A stretch of 64,000 nt of DNA. It comes from DASUAO01 sp035763745. Its GTDB lineage: Bacteria > Actinomycetota > Acidimicrobiia > IMCC26256 > PALSA-555. The notes beneath the pieces are model-generated. The model saw only the letters and a program-made list of their open reading frames with translations, made no database searches and was not told where the DNA came from. Position 1 is the first letter of the stretch; the number at the start of each line of letters is the position of its first letter. Positions 8,014 to 16,011 of the stretch are shown here, one piece after another. The DNA is taken from NCBI GenBank assembly GCA_035763745.1, contig DASUAO010000043.1, positions 1 through 64,000 of the forward strand, given 5' to 3'. The translations under genes and the position numbers were made by a program.

Positions 8014-8746
8014 GGCGACGCATCGATTCGAACGGTCGCGCGTCGACGCCAGCCTCGGACAATGCGGCGTCCACCCAATCGTTGCTGAACTCACCGCGCC
8101 CGACTGCGGCCGTGTACTCGGCTTCGGCCGCCGCCCGTGCCCGGAGCCGCGAGAGGAGCTCGGGGGCGTCTTCCCGCGGCACGACGACGACGCCGTTGGC
8201 GTCCGCGGCGATCAGGTCGCCGGGGTGGACCACCACTCCGCCCGCGCACACGGCGTGGTTGATCTCGCCCGGTCCGCGGTGGAGTGGGCCGATGGGGGTG
8301 ATCCCGCGTGCGAAGACGGGGAAGTCGACCATCTCGAGGATCGCGGGGAGATCACGCACGAGCCCGTCGATGACGAACCCCACGACGCCTCGATGTCGGG
8401 CCTTGGTGCAGACGAGGTCGCCGATCACCGCGGTCATGAGGGACGAGCTCGCGTCGACGATGATCACATCCCCCGGCTGGGCGATGTCGAGCGCCTTGTG
8501 CACCATGAGGTTGTCGCCGGGGAACACCTTGACGGTCGTGGCCGGTCCGAGCATGGGCTTGTGCGCGGCGGTGATGTTGTGGATCGCGGACGACACCGTG
8601 TACAGGCGATTCATGAGGTCGGACATGTCCGGTGTGTCGAACGACCGGAACCCGTCGACCACCTCGGGATCGGTCCGCTCGAACTCGTAGCGGATCCGAA
8701 AGCCGGGTCCCGGATGCATCTCGGAGGACTTGGGCTTCTCCGTCAC
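7997..8746 (-). CDS. RraA / HMG-aldolase family protein
   Basis: A 249-residue RraA-fold protein; members include 4-hydroxy-4-methyl-2-oxoglutarate/oxaloacetate aldolases, which are metal-dependent, and the RNase E inhibitor RraA. Landmarks are FDTPDMSDLMNRLYTV, PGDNLMVHKALDIAQPGD, AVIGDLVCTKARHRGVVGF, VIDGLVRDLPAI (the Arg-Asp pair used by the aldolases) and GGVVVHPGDLIAADANGVVVVP. It is GTG-initiated with GAGGGAG about 5 nt upstream. Its position ahead of two ATP-grasp genes and an oxygenase points to an enzymatic C-C lyase or isomerase step rather than RNase control. The substrate is unknown. Confidence 0.85.
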   Translation of the reverse strand: MTEKPKSSEMHPGPGFRIRYEFERTDPEVVDGFRSFDTPDMSDLMNRLYTVSSAIHNITAAHKPMLGPATTVKVFPGDNLMVHKALDIAQPGDVIIVDASSSLMTAVIGDLVCTKARHRGVVGFVIDGLVRDLPAILEMVDFPVFARGITPIGPLHRGPGEINHAVCAGGVVVHPGDLIAADANGVVVVPREDAPELLSRLRARAAAEAEYTAAVGRGEFSNDWVDAALSEAGVDARPFESMRRRDEQH

Positions 8747-8792
8747 CTGGCTCCCTCGTGGCCGACCCGCGGCGGTCTCGCTCGAACGCGTT

Positions 8793-10286
8793 TCACCGTA
8801 CCGGCTTGGAGCCGCCAGAGACGTCTTCTTCGGGTTCGACGCGCGACGGTCGCAGCGCGGCGCGAGCCCGGGAGAGAAGGCCGGGAGCGAGGAAGTGGGT
8901 CGCGACCACGAGCGCCAGCGGGTAGACCACGAGGCTGGCTCCGACCGCGGCCAGACCCCGCCAGCCGGAGCCGAGGAGCGTTGCGGCCATCGCAGTAACG
9001 GCTACCACCGGCACGACGTGGATCACCCCGAGCTCGAGCCGCCCACCTGCCCGGAGGTACAGGCCGAGGAGGACGACGGCCTCGATCACCTCGGTCGTGA
9101 ACGTCGCGGCCGCGGCGCCCGTGAAGCTGTACCGGGGGATCAGGACGAGGTTGAGCGCGACGTTGAACGCTAGGAACGAGCCCGCGGTCCACACCAGGGT
9201 GCCGCGAGCCCCCACGGCTACGAGCGCAGTGCGGGACTGGTGCGCGACGGCGTAGAACACCGACGCGCTCGTGAGCCAGAGCACTGCCGAAGTCGCCGGC
9301 GCGTACTGCGCCGAGAACAACTCCACGATCAACGAGCCCGCCGCGAACGGCGCACCGACCGCGATGGGCAGATAGATGACGAGCAGGATGGCGATCACGA
9401 CCGAGAAGGTGTCGGTCCGTCGGTTCGAGGCGTGGTCGCGGACCAGCCGCGGGAGCACGAGCCCGCCCAACGCCCAGCTCGCGAACAGGAGCGGCTCGAA
9501 GAAACGGTAGGCGACGCCGTATGTCCCGACCGCCGCCGCGCCGACCATCGCCTGGAGCATCACTGCGTCGATGCGGAACACGCCCATGTTGAGCAGCGCC
9601 GAGAACCCGTAGGGGGTGCCGTGACGGAGGAGCTGCCTCGCTCGGGACCGCCGGAAGTCCGTCCGGTGCACCGGAGGGAACCGGCGCCTCAGCAAGATCG
9701 CCGAGATCGTGAGGCCCGCCAAAGAGCCCAGCGCGAATGCGATGGTCACCGCGACGAGCTCGCCGCCGGCCGCGATCACGCCGATGGCGAGGCCCGTCGA
9801 CACGACCCGGTTGGTCACGATCGACACTGCGTTCAGTCGCATCCGCTCGAACGCCACGAAGACCCCACCGATGAACTCGGTGAGCTCGTCGAGGAACAGG
9901 GCCACCGCGATGATCGACACGGCCAGAATGCCCGTGGGTGTCTCGATGAAGAGCGGTACGAGAAGACACGCGAGCCCTGCGGCCAGCCCTGCGAGCATCA
10001 GGCGGACGGCGAACCCGTTCACGAAGACTGGGGAGAGCTTCGTCTGATCGGCCGCCACCTCGCGGACCGTGACCAGGCTCAGACCCCACCGCGCGAACTG
10101 GAGCAGCAGGGGCACGAACGAGATCCCGAAGAAGAAGTATCCGTAGTCGACCTCGCTGAGGTTCCGGGCGAGGATGACGACGAGGAGGAATCCAGCGGCC
10201 TTGCTGACGATCTCCCCGGCCAACGCCGCCGCCGCGTTCCCGGCGACGTAGCGGGCACTTGACGGGGTGAGGTCGTTGTCGTCCAT
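8793..10286 (-). CDS. Polysaccharide flippase, Wzx/MATE-type
   Basis: A 497-residue integral membrane protein of the MOP superfamily (polysaccharide biosynthesis/PST type), expected to flip lipid-linked oligosaccharide across the membrane. About 12-14 hydrophobic helices are visible. Characteristic stretches are VAGNAAAALAGEIVSKAAGF and VVILARNLSEVDYGYFFFG at the N-terminus and HGTPYGFSALLNMGVFRID mid-protein, where the second half begins. The polar C-terminal tail is cytoplasmic. It lies 46 nt upstream of the RraA-like gene on the same strand. The O-antigen-ligase-type protein at 1883 would be its natural partner. Confidence 0.9.
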   Translation of the reverse strand: MDDNDLTPSSARYVAGNAAAALAGEIVSKAAGFLLVVILARNLSEVDYGYFFFGISFVPLLLQFARWGLSLVTVREVAADQTKLSPVFVNGFAVRLMLAGLAAGLACLLVPLFIETPTGILAVSIIAVALFLDELTEFIGGVFVAFERMRLNAVSIVTNRVVSTGLAIGVIAAGGELVAVTIAFALGSLAGLTISAILLRRRFPPVHRTDFRRSRARQLLRHGTPYGFSALLNMGVFRIDAVMLQAMVGAAAVGTYGVAYRFFEPLLFASWALGGLVLPRLVRDHASNRRTDTFSVVIAILLVIYLPIAVGAPFAAGSLIVELFSAQYAPATSAVLWLTSASVFYAVAHQSRTALVAVGARGTLVWTAGSFLAFNVALNLVLIPRYSFTGAAAATFTTEVIEAVVLLGLYLRAGGRLELGVIHVVPVVAVTAMAATLLGSGWRGLAAVGASLVVYPLALVVATHFLAPGLLSRARAALRPSRVEPEEDVSGGSKPVR

Positions 10287-10497
10287 GGGATGTCAGACGG
10301 TCTCTGGTCGACTCCGGGCGACGGACACGCGCGAGCGCCCCGCGCGCACCGCGCTGACTCGCCTGCCGGTCACCCCGCCATTCTGATCGGCTCTCGCGGT
10401 TCAGTGGTGGACAGTGGGGACGCGCGTGTCGCGACGTGGTCGGCCGCCGAGGAGGCCATGCACGCACCCGAGCGGCGCACGTCGAGCACCGACGGGC
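10287..10497. other. Short spacer with no recognised gene
   Basis: A spacer of 211 bases between the flippase start and the FemAB-like stop. No coding signature; no convincing TAnnnT box ahead of the flippase. Confidence 0.4.
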
Positions 10498-11598
10498 TCA
10501 TCCCGTGCCCCCGCGCCGCAGGCGGGCGCGCAGGCCACGGGCCGCGCCTTCGGCCGCGCGCAGACGACCGCTGGACCAGGCGAGCAGGCGCCCCGAAGGC
10601 ACGATCGTGTCGGCGAGCGCCATCTTCCAGTCGTAGACGCCCCGCATGAAGTCGTACTGGTCGAATCCCCCCTGGGCGAGGACCCGCTCCACCGAAGCGG
10701 CGAGGATCAGGCGTCCGGGTGAGGCATCGCGCCACTCGGGGTCGAAGCTCGTCTGCCAGAGCCGGAACGCGGATCCGTCGACGAGACAGATCGCGTAGCC
10801 CGCGCAGCGGCCACCCACCCGGAGGACGGCGATCTCCACCTCCGACCGTCGCGCGAGCGCGACCAGCGCCACCTGGAGGAACCTGGCGAACTCAGGCTGG
10901 TCGGGCTCGGCGCCGCGTTGGAGCGCGGCATCACGGCGCCGGCGCACCTCGCCGAGCTCGGGGAGGAGTCGGGCGACGTCGTCGGCCTCGCGCACGAAGG
11001 TGAGCGCGACCTCGTCCCCCAAGCGTTCGAGGAGCCGCCAGCCCCGGCGCACGTGCTTCATGTAGCCGGTGCTCGCATGGTCCTCGAGGGTGTCGCCTGG
11101 GCCGAGGGCGAGGGCGGGCGAACCGTCGCCCGGGCCGAGCTCGGCGTCGGGCCACGCGTTCGCGACCCGCGACGCGACCGAGTCGCCGGCCGGGATCTGT
11201 CCCACCACGAGCCGCCACGGTCCCCGGAGGGCGGCCAGCGCTTCGACGAGCGCGGTGGCGAGCGCCTCGACGCCCTCCTTGTTCCGGGTCGGGAGCCGGA
11301 CCGCGTCGCTGGGCCCGTGGCCCATCGGGACGATCTCGGTGTGCCCGAGCCGGCGGCGCCGGCCGAGCAGCGCGACGCCGTCGAGGCGCGGGCCGTCGTA
11401 GACCGCGATGGCCCAGGGCTCGAAGTCGGTGAACGCGGCGACCCACGCCTCGAGCCAGGGCCGGCGAAAGGTGATCGGGGCCGCGGAGTCCTCGAGCAGG
11501 TCGTCGAGCGAGGATCCAAGCTCGGTGAGGGCCGAGGCGCCGCGCAGGTTGTGCGTGCGGAGCCCGGCACCGCGGCCGGCGCGGTCCGCGAGTTCCAT
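10498..11598 (-). CDS. FemAB/GNAT-type acyl or aminoacyl transferase
   Basis: A 366-residue double-GNAT protein of the FemAB/BcsL-like group (Acetyltransf_6 type), often found in cellulose and exopolysaccharide loci. Landmarks are ITFRRPWLEAWVAAF near residue 40, STGYMKHVRRGWRLLE, and in the C-terminal half VGGRCAGYAICLVDGSAFRLWQTSFDPEW followed by GFDQYDFMRGVYDWK, the usual end of the family. ATG 11598 lies 8 nt after a TAGGTT box and removes a long non-homologous upstream frame. Family members transfer acyl groups from CoA or amino acids from tRNA; which one applies here is unknown. A second, diverged member lies at 13440. Confidence 0.82.
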   Translation of the reverse strand: MELADRAGRGAGLRTHNLRGASALTELGSSLDDLLEDSAAPITFRRPWLEAWVAAFTDFEPWAIAVYDGPRLDGVALLGRRRRLGHTEIVPMGHGPSDAVRLPTRNKEGVEALATALVEALAALRGPWRLVVGQIPAGDSVASRVANAWPDAELGPGDGSPALALGPGDTLEDHASTGYMKHVRRGWRLLERLGDEVALTFVREADDVARLLPELGEVRRRRDAALQRGAEPDQPEFARFLQVALVALARRSEVEIAVLRVGGRCAGYAICLVDGSAFRLWQTSFDPEWRDASPGRLILAASVERVLAQGGFDQYDFMRGVYDWKMALADTIVPSGRLLAWSSGRLRAAEGAARGLRARLRRGGTG

Positions 11599-11606
11599 GG
11601 GCGAGG

Positions 11607-11612
11607 AACCTA
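11607..11612 (-). promoter_or_regulatory. -10 hexamer TAGGTT, leaderless start at 11598
   Basis: Hexamer followed by 8 nt and then the ATG of the FemAB-like gene; transcription should begin at or next to the start codon. Confidence 0.55.
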
Positions 11613-11687
11613 CCGCGCTCGCAGCTGAGGCCGCGCTGATCGGTGTCGCGTTCGGCGCCGTGTCCGGCGCGGGCTGGGAGTCGAGGC

Positions 11688-12491
11688 TCAGGCCCGGACG
11701 CGGCGCAGCACCGAGCGGATCGGCCTGATGAGCGCGACGCCCACGCGCGAGACAGCCGAGAAGCGCCACGCGAGGTAGCGCCCACTCGTCTTGAACCGGA
11801 ACATCCGGCGCGAGTCGTACGGCGTCACCTGTACCCGAGCGCGATCGAAGGGGCCCGTTCCCGGTCGGTCGATCGAGAAGGCGGCGTCGAGCCCGAGCCG
11901 CGACGCGGCGACCTGCGCGTCCCGAGAACCGTGGCTGAAAGGGAACGCGAGGAAGCGGGGTTCGCGCCCAAGGAGCGAACGCAGCACGCCGAGGCTCTGG
12001 CCGATGTCGTCGGCGGCCGTTGCCTCGTCCGCCTCGGTGAGGTCGGCGTGGGCGTGCCCGTGGGCCTCGATCGACAGGCCGCGGACGTCGGCATCGCGAA
12101 GCTCGTCGGCCGTCATGATGTCGAGCGGGCACGGACAGGGTGGGTTCCAACGGTTCTCGTCCCCGATGTACGCGGTGGGGACGAACATCGTCGCCGGGAA
12201 GCCGTTCCGTTCGAGCACGGGCAGCGCGTGCTCCCGCACGCACCGGTAGCCGTCGTCGAAGGTAATCGCCACTGCCGGCTTCCCCGGGGGGAGCTCGTCG
12301 GCCAGCACCTCCGCCAGCGGAAGGACGCGCCGCGTCCGGGCGAGGTCGTCCATTTGCCGCGCGAAGGCCGCGGGTGACACGAAGAGGCTGTTGCGGTCGT
12401 CGGCCGAGGAGCATTCGCCGACGGCGTGGTACGCGAGCACCGTGAACCTCGGTGCTGGCCGGCGGCGGAAGATGCGACCCAGGCCTGGCAC
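11688..12491 (-). CDS. Polysaccharide deacetylase (NodB/CE4 family)
   Basis: A 267-residue CE4 deacetylase, removing N- or O-acetyl groups from a glycan with a divalent metal. Seen: FTVLAYHAVGE at the N-terminus, VAITFDDGYRCVREHALPVL (the TFDDG motif with the catalytic base and metal Asp), IEAHGHAHADLTEAD (H-x-x-x-H type metal motif) and FLAFPFSHGSRD. A CPCP-containing loop is inserted before the His motif. No signal peptide is apparent, so it may act in the cytoplasm or be exported by another route. The GTG start is 6 nt after a TAGGCT box. Glycan-related neighbours fit. Confidence 0.9.
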   Translation of the reverse strand: MPGLGRIFRRRPAPRFTVLAYHAVGECSSADDRNSLFVSPAAFARQMDDLARTRRVLPLAEVLADELPPGKPAVAITFDDGYRCVREHALPVLERNGFPATMFVPTAYIGDENRWNPPCPCPLDIMTADELRDADVRGLSIEAHGHAHADLTEADEATAADDIGQSLGVLRSLLGREPRFLAFPFSHGSRDAQVAASRLGLDAAFSIDRPGTGPFDRARVQVTPYDSRRMFRFKTSGRYLAWRFSAVSRVGVALIRPIRSVLRRVRA

Positions 12492-12497
12492 GTCCCG

Positions 12498-12503
12498 AGC
12501 CTA
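12498..12503 (-). promoter_or_regulatory. -10 hexamer TAGGCT, leaderless start at 12491
   Basis: Six nt separate the hexamer from the GTG of the deacetylase. The box overlaps the TAG stop of the upstream GT2 gene (12501-12503). Confidence 0.55.
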
Positions 12504-13379
12504 GAAGCGGCCCCTGCGCACGTCGCGCACCCCGTCGACGACGCCGAGCGCGCCGCGGACGTTCCGGTTCATCAGTCGGTGGATCCCGAGCAGCACCACC
12601 ATCATCCCGAATCGGAGACGGGACACCGCCCGCGGCTGGAAGTTCTTGCGGAACAGGTAGGTGCGGTTCAGCACGACCCGGCGCGCGAACTCGCGCGTTG
12701 CGCTGCCCGCGAAGCCGGCGTTGTCGTGGTGGACCACGAGGTCGGGCTCATACCGGATCCGTCCGAGGCGCGACAACCGGTAGGAGAAGTCCTCATCCTC
12801 GGCGAGCGCGTATCCCTCGAGGTGTTCGTCGAACCCGACCGCCCGTGCGACTTCGGTGCGAGCCGACATGAAGCACCCGGGCATGAACTCCATGTCGCGC
12901 GGCGTGTCGAGGTCCGTGAGGCGGCGCGGGTAGCCGTAGCTCGTGAACGTGCCTTCCCGTTTGGGCGGGAACAGGAGGCGGCGCAGCCGAGAGGTCTGAT
13001 GCCCGAGGCGATGGCTCCGAGGCTCGATGACTCGGCCGGTGACCCCGACGATCGCAAGGTCCAGATAGGCGTGCTGGAGCCCTCCGAGCACATCCGGTTC
13101 CGGGCGGGCGTCGTCGTCGAGGAACAGCACGACGTCGCCGCGCAGCTCGCGCAACGCGACATTGCGCTGACGGGTCAGTCCGGGTGCGGACCAGACATAA
13201 CGCGTGCGATGGTCGCGACGAGCAGCCACCGCGGACTCCGCGGAGCGCTCGGAGTCCCCGTCGACGACGACGACCTCCAACGGCTCGGGGGCGCACTCGT
13301 CGAGCGCGTCGAGCGCGGTGCGCACGAGGTCGGGCCGACCGAGGGTGCAGATCGCCACGGAGATGCTCGGTGGTTCCAT
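12501..13379 (-). CDS. Glycosyltransferase family 2
   Basis: A 292-residue GT-A transferase. N-terminal nucleotide-binding strand ISVAICTLGRPDLVRTAL, VVVVDGDS, then the DxD metal motif in VLFLDDDARPEPD (near residue 100), MPGCFMSARTEVARAVGF, and the ED-type acceptor motif YALAEDEDFSYRLSRLG. The C-terminus is basic and amphipathic, consistent with membrane association. ATG 13379 was chosen because upstream frame content is not homologous. It is divergent from the FemAB-like gene at 13440 across a 60-nt promoter region. The family includes rhamnosyl- and glucosyltransferases; the donor is unknown. Confidence 0.9.
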   Translation of the reverse strand: MEPPSISVAICTLGRPDLVRTALDALDECAPEPLEVVVVDGDSERSAESAVAARRDHRTRYVWSAPGLTRQRNVALRELRGDVVLFLDDDARPEPDVLGGLQHAYLDLAIVGVTGRVIEPRSHRLGHQTSRLRRLLFPPKREGTFTSYGYPRRLTDLDTPRDMEFMPGCFMSARTEVARAVGFDEHLEGYALAEDEDFSYRLSRLGRIRYEPDLVVHHDNAGFAGSATREFARRVVLNRTYLFRKNFQPRAVSRLRFGMMVVLLGIHRLMNRNVRGALGVVDGVRDVRRGRF

Positions 13380-13385
13380 CGCCTC

Positions 13386-13391
13386 ATCTTG
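13386..13391 (-). promoter_or_regulatory. -10-like hexamer CAAGAT for the GT2 gene
   Basis: Matches the A2 and T6 positions of TAnnnT but has C first; 6 nt to the ATG at 13379. Weaker than the others. Confidence 0.35.
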
Positions 13392-13426
13392 TCGGTTCGC
13401 CACCCCGGAGACGCGGCATCGCCTGA

Positions 13427-13432
13427 CATACT
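13427..13432 (+). promoter_or_regulatory. -10-like hexamer CATACT, leaderless start at 13440
   Basis: Seven nt before the GTG of the FemAB-like gene. Together with the minus-strand box at 13386 it forms a compact divergent promoter region. Confidence 0.45.
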
Positions 13433-13439
13433 CGGATCC

Positions 13440-14591
13440 GTGCAGGTCGCCGTTGAGCCGATCGTCGATCTGCCCACGGGACGGCTCCAGGAGTGGCGCA
13501 CGCTCGCGACCGCGGCCGTCGAGCCGAACCCATGCTCCGAACCGGCTATCGCGGCGAGCGCGGCGCCGACACTGCTCGGGGGCGCGAGCGCCGCGCTGCT
13601 GAGCGTCCGGGTGGGGGATCGGCTGGTGCTCGCCCTGCCGGTCGTCGCGATCCGGCAGTACCGCCGTGTGCCCGTGCCCGGGTTCGCCACGTGGCGCCAC
13701 GCACACTTCACCTCCGGAGTGCCCCTCGTCGCGCCCGGGTCGGGCCCTGCCGCGTGGGCTGCGGTGCTCGACTGGATGGCCGAGGAGCGGGTGCCGTGGC
13801 TGGTGCTCGAGACGGTGCACGACGGCGGTCCGGCGGTCGAGCCGCTCGAGGAGGTGCTGGGCCGGCGTGGCCGGCGCGCCCATCGGTTCGAGACGTACGA
13901 ACGGGCGGTCGTGCACCGTCGGGCGGAACCAAGCTACACGGACGGCAGGATGAGTGGGTCCCGTCGCAAGAAGCTGCGCCGGCGTCGGCGCCAGCTCTCG
14001 GAGCTGCTCGGTGAGGAGGTGCGCACGACGGAACTCCTTGCGATGGGCAGCGGGCTCGATGCCTCGGTCGACGAGTTCCTCCGGCTCGAGGCGAGCGGTT
14101 GGAAGGGCGAGGAGCAGACCGCGCTCGCGAGCCGGGCCGGCGACGCGGCGTTCTTCCGCCGGTCGTGCTCGTCACTGCACGCTGAGGGCCGGCTCCAGAT
14201 CTGGCGGCTCGGTACCGCGACCCGGACCGTGTCGATGGCGTGCGCGGCACTCGCCGGCGACACCGTGTTCCACCTGAAGGTCGCCTACGACGAGCAGTTC
14301 GCGCACTTCTCGCCGGGCATACAGCTCGAACTCGACCTGCTCGCAGCGTTCCACGCCGATGCTCGTCTCGTCAGCCTCGACTCGTGCACCGGAGCCGACA
14401 ACGAGGCGATGAACCAGCTGTACCCGGACCGGATGGCGATGGCGACGCTCCTGGTCGCGCCGAGCGACCTCCGCGGTCGAGCGGCCGCCGCGCTGACGCC
14501 GCCGGCGGTCCGGGCGTTCCGGAGGTCGCGTCGGCTGGCGTATCGAGCCGTGGGCCGGACGCCGCCTTCGGACCACGGGGTCGTCGCGTGA
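13440..14591 (+). CDS. FemAB/GNAT-type transferase, second copy
   Basis: A 383-residue member of the same double-GNAT family as the 10498-11598 protein, but diverged. Landmarks are GDRLVLALPVVAIRQYRRVP, SGSRRKKLRRRRRQLSELLG (very basic linker), EFLRLEASGWKGEEQTALAS, and a C-terminal GNAT core with VSMACAALAGDTVFHLKVAYDEQFAHFSPG and LDSCTGADNEAMNQLYPDR. GTG 13440 follows a CATACT box by 7 nt; the frame upstream reads antisense to the GT2 gene and is not homologous. The stop overlaps the next gene as GTGA, so an ATP-grasp ligase is made with it, hinting at aminoacyl decoration of a glycan (inference). Confidence 0.8.
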   Translation: MQVAVEPIVDLPTGRLQEWRTLATAAVEPNPCSEPAIAASAAPTLLGGASAALLSVRVGDRLVLALPVVAIRQYRRVPVPGFATWRHAHFTSGVPLVAPGSGPAAWAAVLDWMAEERVPWLVLETVHDGGPAVEPLEEVLGRRGRRAHRFETYERAVVHRRAEPSYTDGRMSGSRRKKLRRRRRQLSELLGEEVRTTELLAMGSGLDASVDEFLRLEASGWKGEEQTALASRAGDAAFFRRSCSSLHAEGRLQIWRLGTATRTVSMACAALAGDTVFHLKVAYDEQFAHFSPGIQLELDLLAAFHADARLVSLDSCTGADNEAMNQLYPDRMAMATLLVAPSDLRGRAAAALTPPAVRAFRRSRRLAYRAVGRTPPSDHGVVA

Positions 14592-15751
14592 ACGAGCGCT
14601 CGGTGCTCATCGTGGACAGTGGATCGGCGGCCCACGTCTTGCCGACGGCACGGAGCTTGGCGCGGGCCGGCTGGACTGTCGGGGTCGCCGCGCCGGTCGT
14701 GAACCCGAGGAGCCGCCACAGTCGCGCGATCGGTCGGCGGCACCCGCTGAGGTCCGCCGTGACCGACCTGGATGGGTTCGTCGACGACCTCAATCACGCG
14801 ATCGCCGTCGGCGGGTACGAGCTGCTCGTGCCGATGGAGGACGTCGAGCTCGTGGCCCTGTCGGCCGTCCGCGACAGACTGACGGCGACGTTCCCCTACG
14901 CGGATCACGACGTCGTGATGCGCGCGGTCGACAAGTTGCTGATGTCGCGCGCAGCGGAGGACGCGAGCCTTGCCGTTCCGGCACTCGAGCCTGCGACAGA
15001 ATCGGCGATCGCGAACTGTCCGCTTCCGGTGTTCGTCAAGCCGCGTCTCCACTGGTCACCGGGAGCGACCCGGCGCCGCCTGCACGCGCGCTCGTTGAGC
15101 CACCGGGGCGAGGTCAGGAGTCGCGCCGCCGAGATCCGCCAGGCCGGGGGCCAGCCGCTCCTCCAGGAGCTCGTTGTGGGACGCCAGCTCGCTGTGAGCA
15201 TGGTGATCGACGGCGACGGAGGGGTGGTCGGCGCCGCCGCGCAGACGACCCTGGCGTTCTCGGCGGACGGACCGAGCAGCCGAGCGATCACGATCGACCC
15301 GGAGCCCGACCTCGTCGACTCGGTCGTGCGCCTCGCTCGGGCCCTGGGCTGGATCGGCGTCTTGAACGTGCAGTTCATGCAACCGCCGGGTGGCCGTCCT
15401 CGACTGATCGACTGGAACGGGAGACCGTACGGATCGATCGCGCTGGCGATCGCTGCCGGTGCGGACCTCCCGGCATTGTGGGCGGACGTCGCGACGGGCA
15501 CGCGGCGCGCGACTTGCAGTACCGCTCGCTCGGGCGTCCGCTTCCAGGAGCTCGAGTCGGACCTCCAACGTGCCCGACGGGAACGGGTCGGCGGTCTGGT
15601 TCCTGACGTCGTCAGGACCCTGAGCTTCGCCGTCGGGGCGGCCCACACGGTGTGGTCCTCGCGTGATCCCGCTCCAGCGCTCGGGTGGGTCGCACGGCTC
15701 GCGGTGCGCCGCGTTGGTGGCGGCTCCGGGATGGCCCTCAGTCGCGCCTGA
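14588..15751 (+). CDS. ATP-grasp ligase (third in the window)
   Basis: A 387-residue ATP-grasp protein of the predicted carboxylate-amine ligase group. Seen: SVLIVDSGSAAHVLPTARSL (Rossmann-like start), YELLVPMEDVELVALSAV, LPVFVKPRLHWSPG (ATP Lys), PLLQELVVGRQLAVSMVIDG and LIDWNGRPYGSIALA, where Asp/Asn replace the usual Glu/Asn metal pair. The Asp substitution is conservative but worth noting. GTG 14588 overlaps the FemAB-like stop by 4 nt, so translation is coupled. A 260-nt gap separates it from the oxygenase gene. Substrates unknown. Confidence 0.82.
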   Translation: MNERSVLIVDSGSAAHVLPTARSLARAGWTVGVAAPVVNPRSRHSRAIGRRHPLRSAVTDLDGFVDDLNHAIAVGGYELLVPMEDVELVALSAVRDRLTATFPYADHDVVMRAVDKLLMSRAAEDASLAVPALEPATESAIANCPLPVFVKPRLHWSPGATRRRLHARSLSHRGEVRSRAAEIRQAGGQPLLQELVVGRQLAVSMVIDGDGGVVGAAAQTTLAFSADGPSSRAITIDPEPDLVDSVVRLARALGWIGVLNVQFMQPPGGRPRLIDWNGRPYGSIALAIAAGADLPALWADVATGTRRATCSTARSGVRFQELESDLQRARRERVGGLVPDVVRTLSFAVGAAHTVWSSRDPAPALGWVARLAVRRVGGGSGMALSRA

Positions 15752-16011
15752 GGCCAACTCGAACCGCCACGATGTGCAGCAGTTCGCCCTGCCAGGACGA
15801 TCGCGGCGGCGACGCCGAAGAGCACGGTGGCGAAGCCGCCTTCCCAACCGATCGCCTGCGCGAAGTACTGGGCACGACTCCGCACCGAGCCCCGGTGTGC
15901 GCGCGGGATCAGTCACCTCTTCGTCGAGGTGAAGCGACATGTCTGCGCGTCGTCGGGTGCGAATCGCAGGTCCACCACGGCACCAATCTGTCGGCATAAC
16001 TTGGATCGATC
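15752..16011. other. Spacer with a hydrophobic minus-strand frame but no supported gene
   Basis: A spacer of 260 bases. On the minus strand a short frame (about 15885 leftwards) reads a hydrophobic stretch that could be a remnant of a membrane protein, but it runs on as antisense of the ATP-grasp gene and has no family signature. The plus strand carries only the TAACTT box near 15997. Confidence 0.3.
15997..16002 (+). promoter_or_regulatory. -10 hexamer TAACTT ahead of the cupin-like oxygenase
   Basis: Nine nt before the GTG at 16012; fits the leaderless pattern at its upper spacing limit. Confidence 0.45.

Noticed and set aside
7997..8746. RNase E inhibitor RraA.
   Set aside because: The Arg-Asp pair of the aldolase branch is kept and the gene is embedded among biosynthetic enzymes, so a regulatory role in RNA decay is unlikely.
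15752..15885. Hydrophobic minus-strand frame that might be a membrane-protein remnant.
   Set aside because: Only about 40 residues are plausible and the rest is antisense of an ATP-grasp gene; no motif to name a family.
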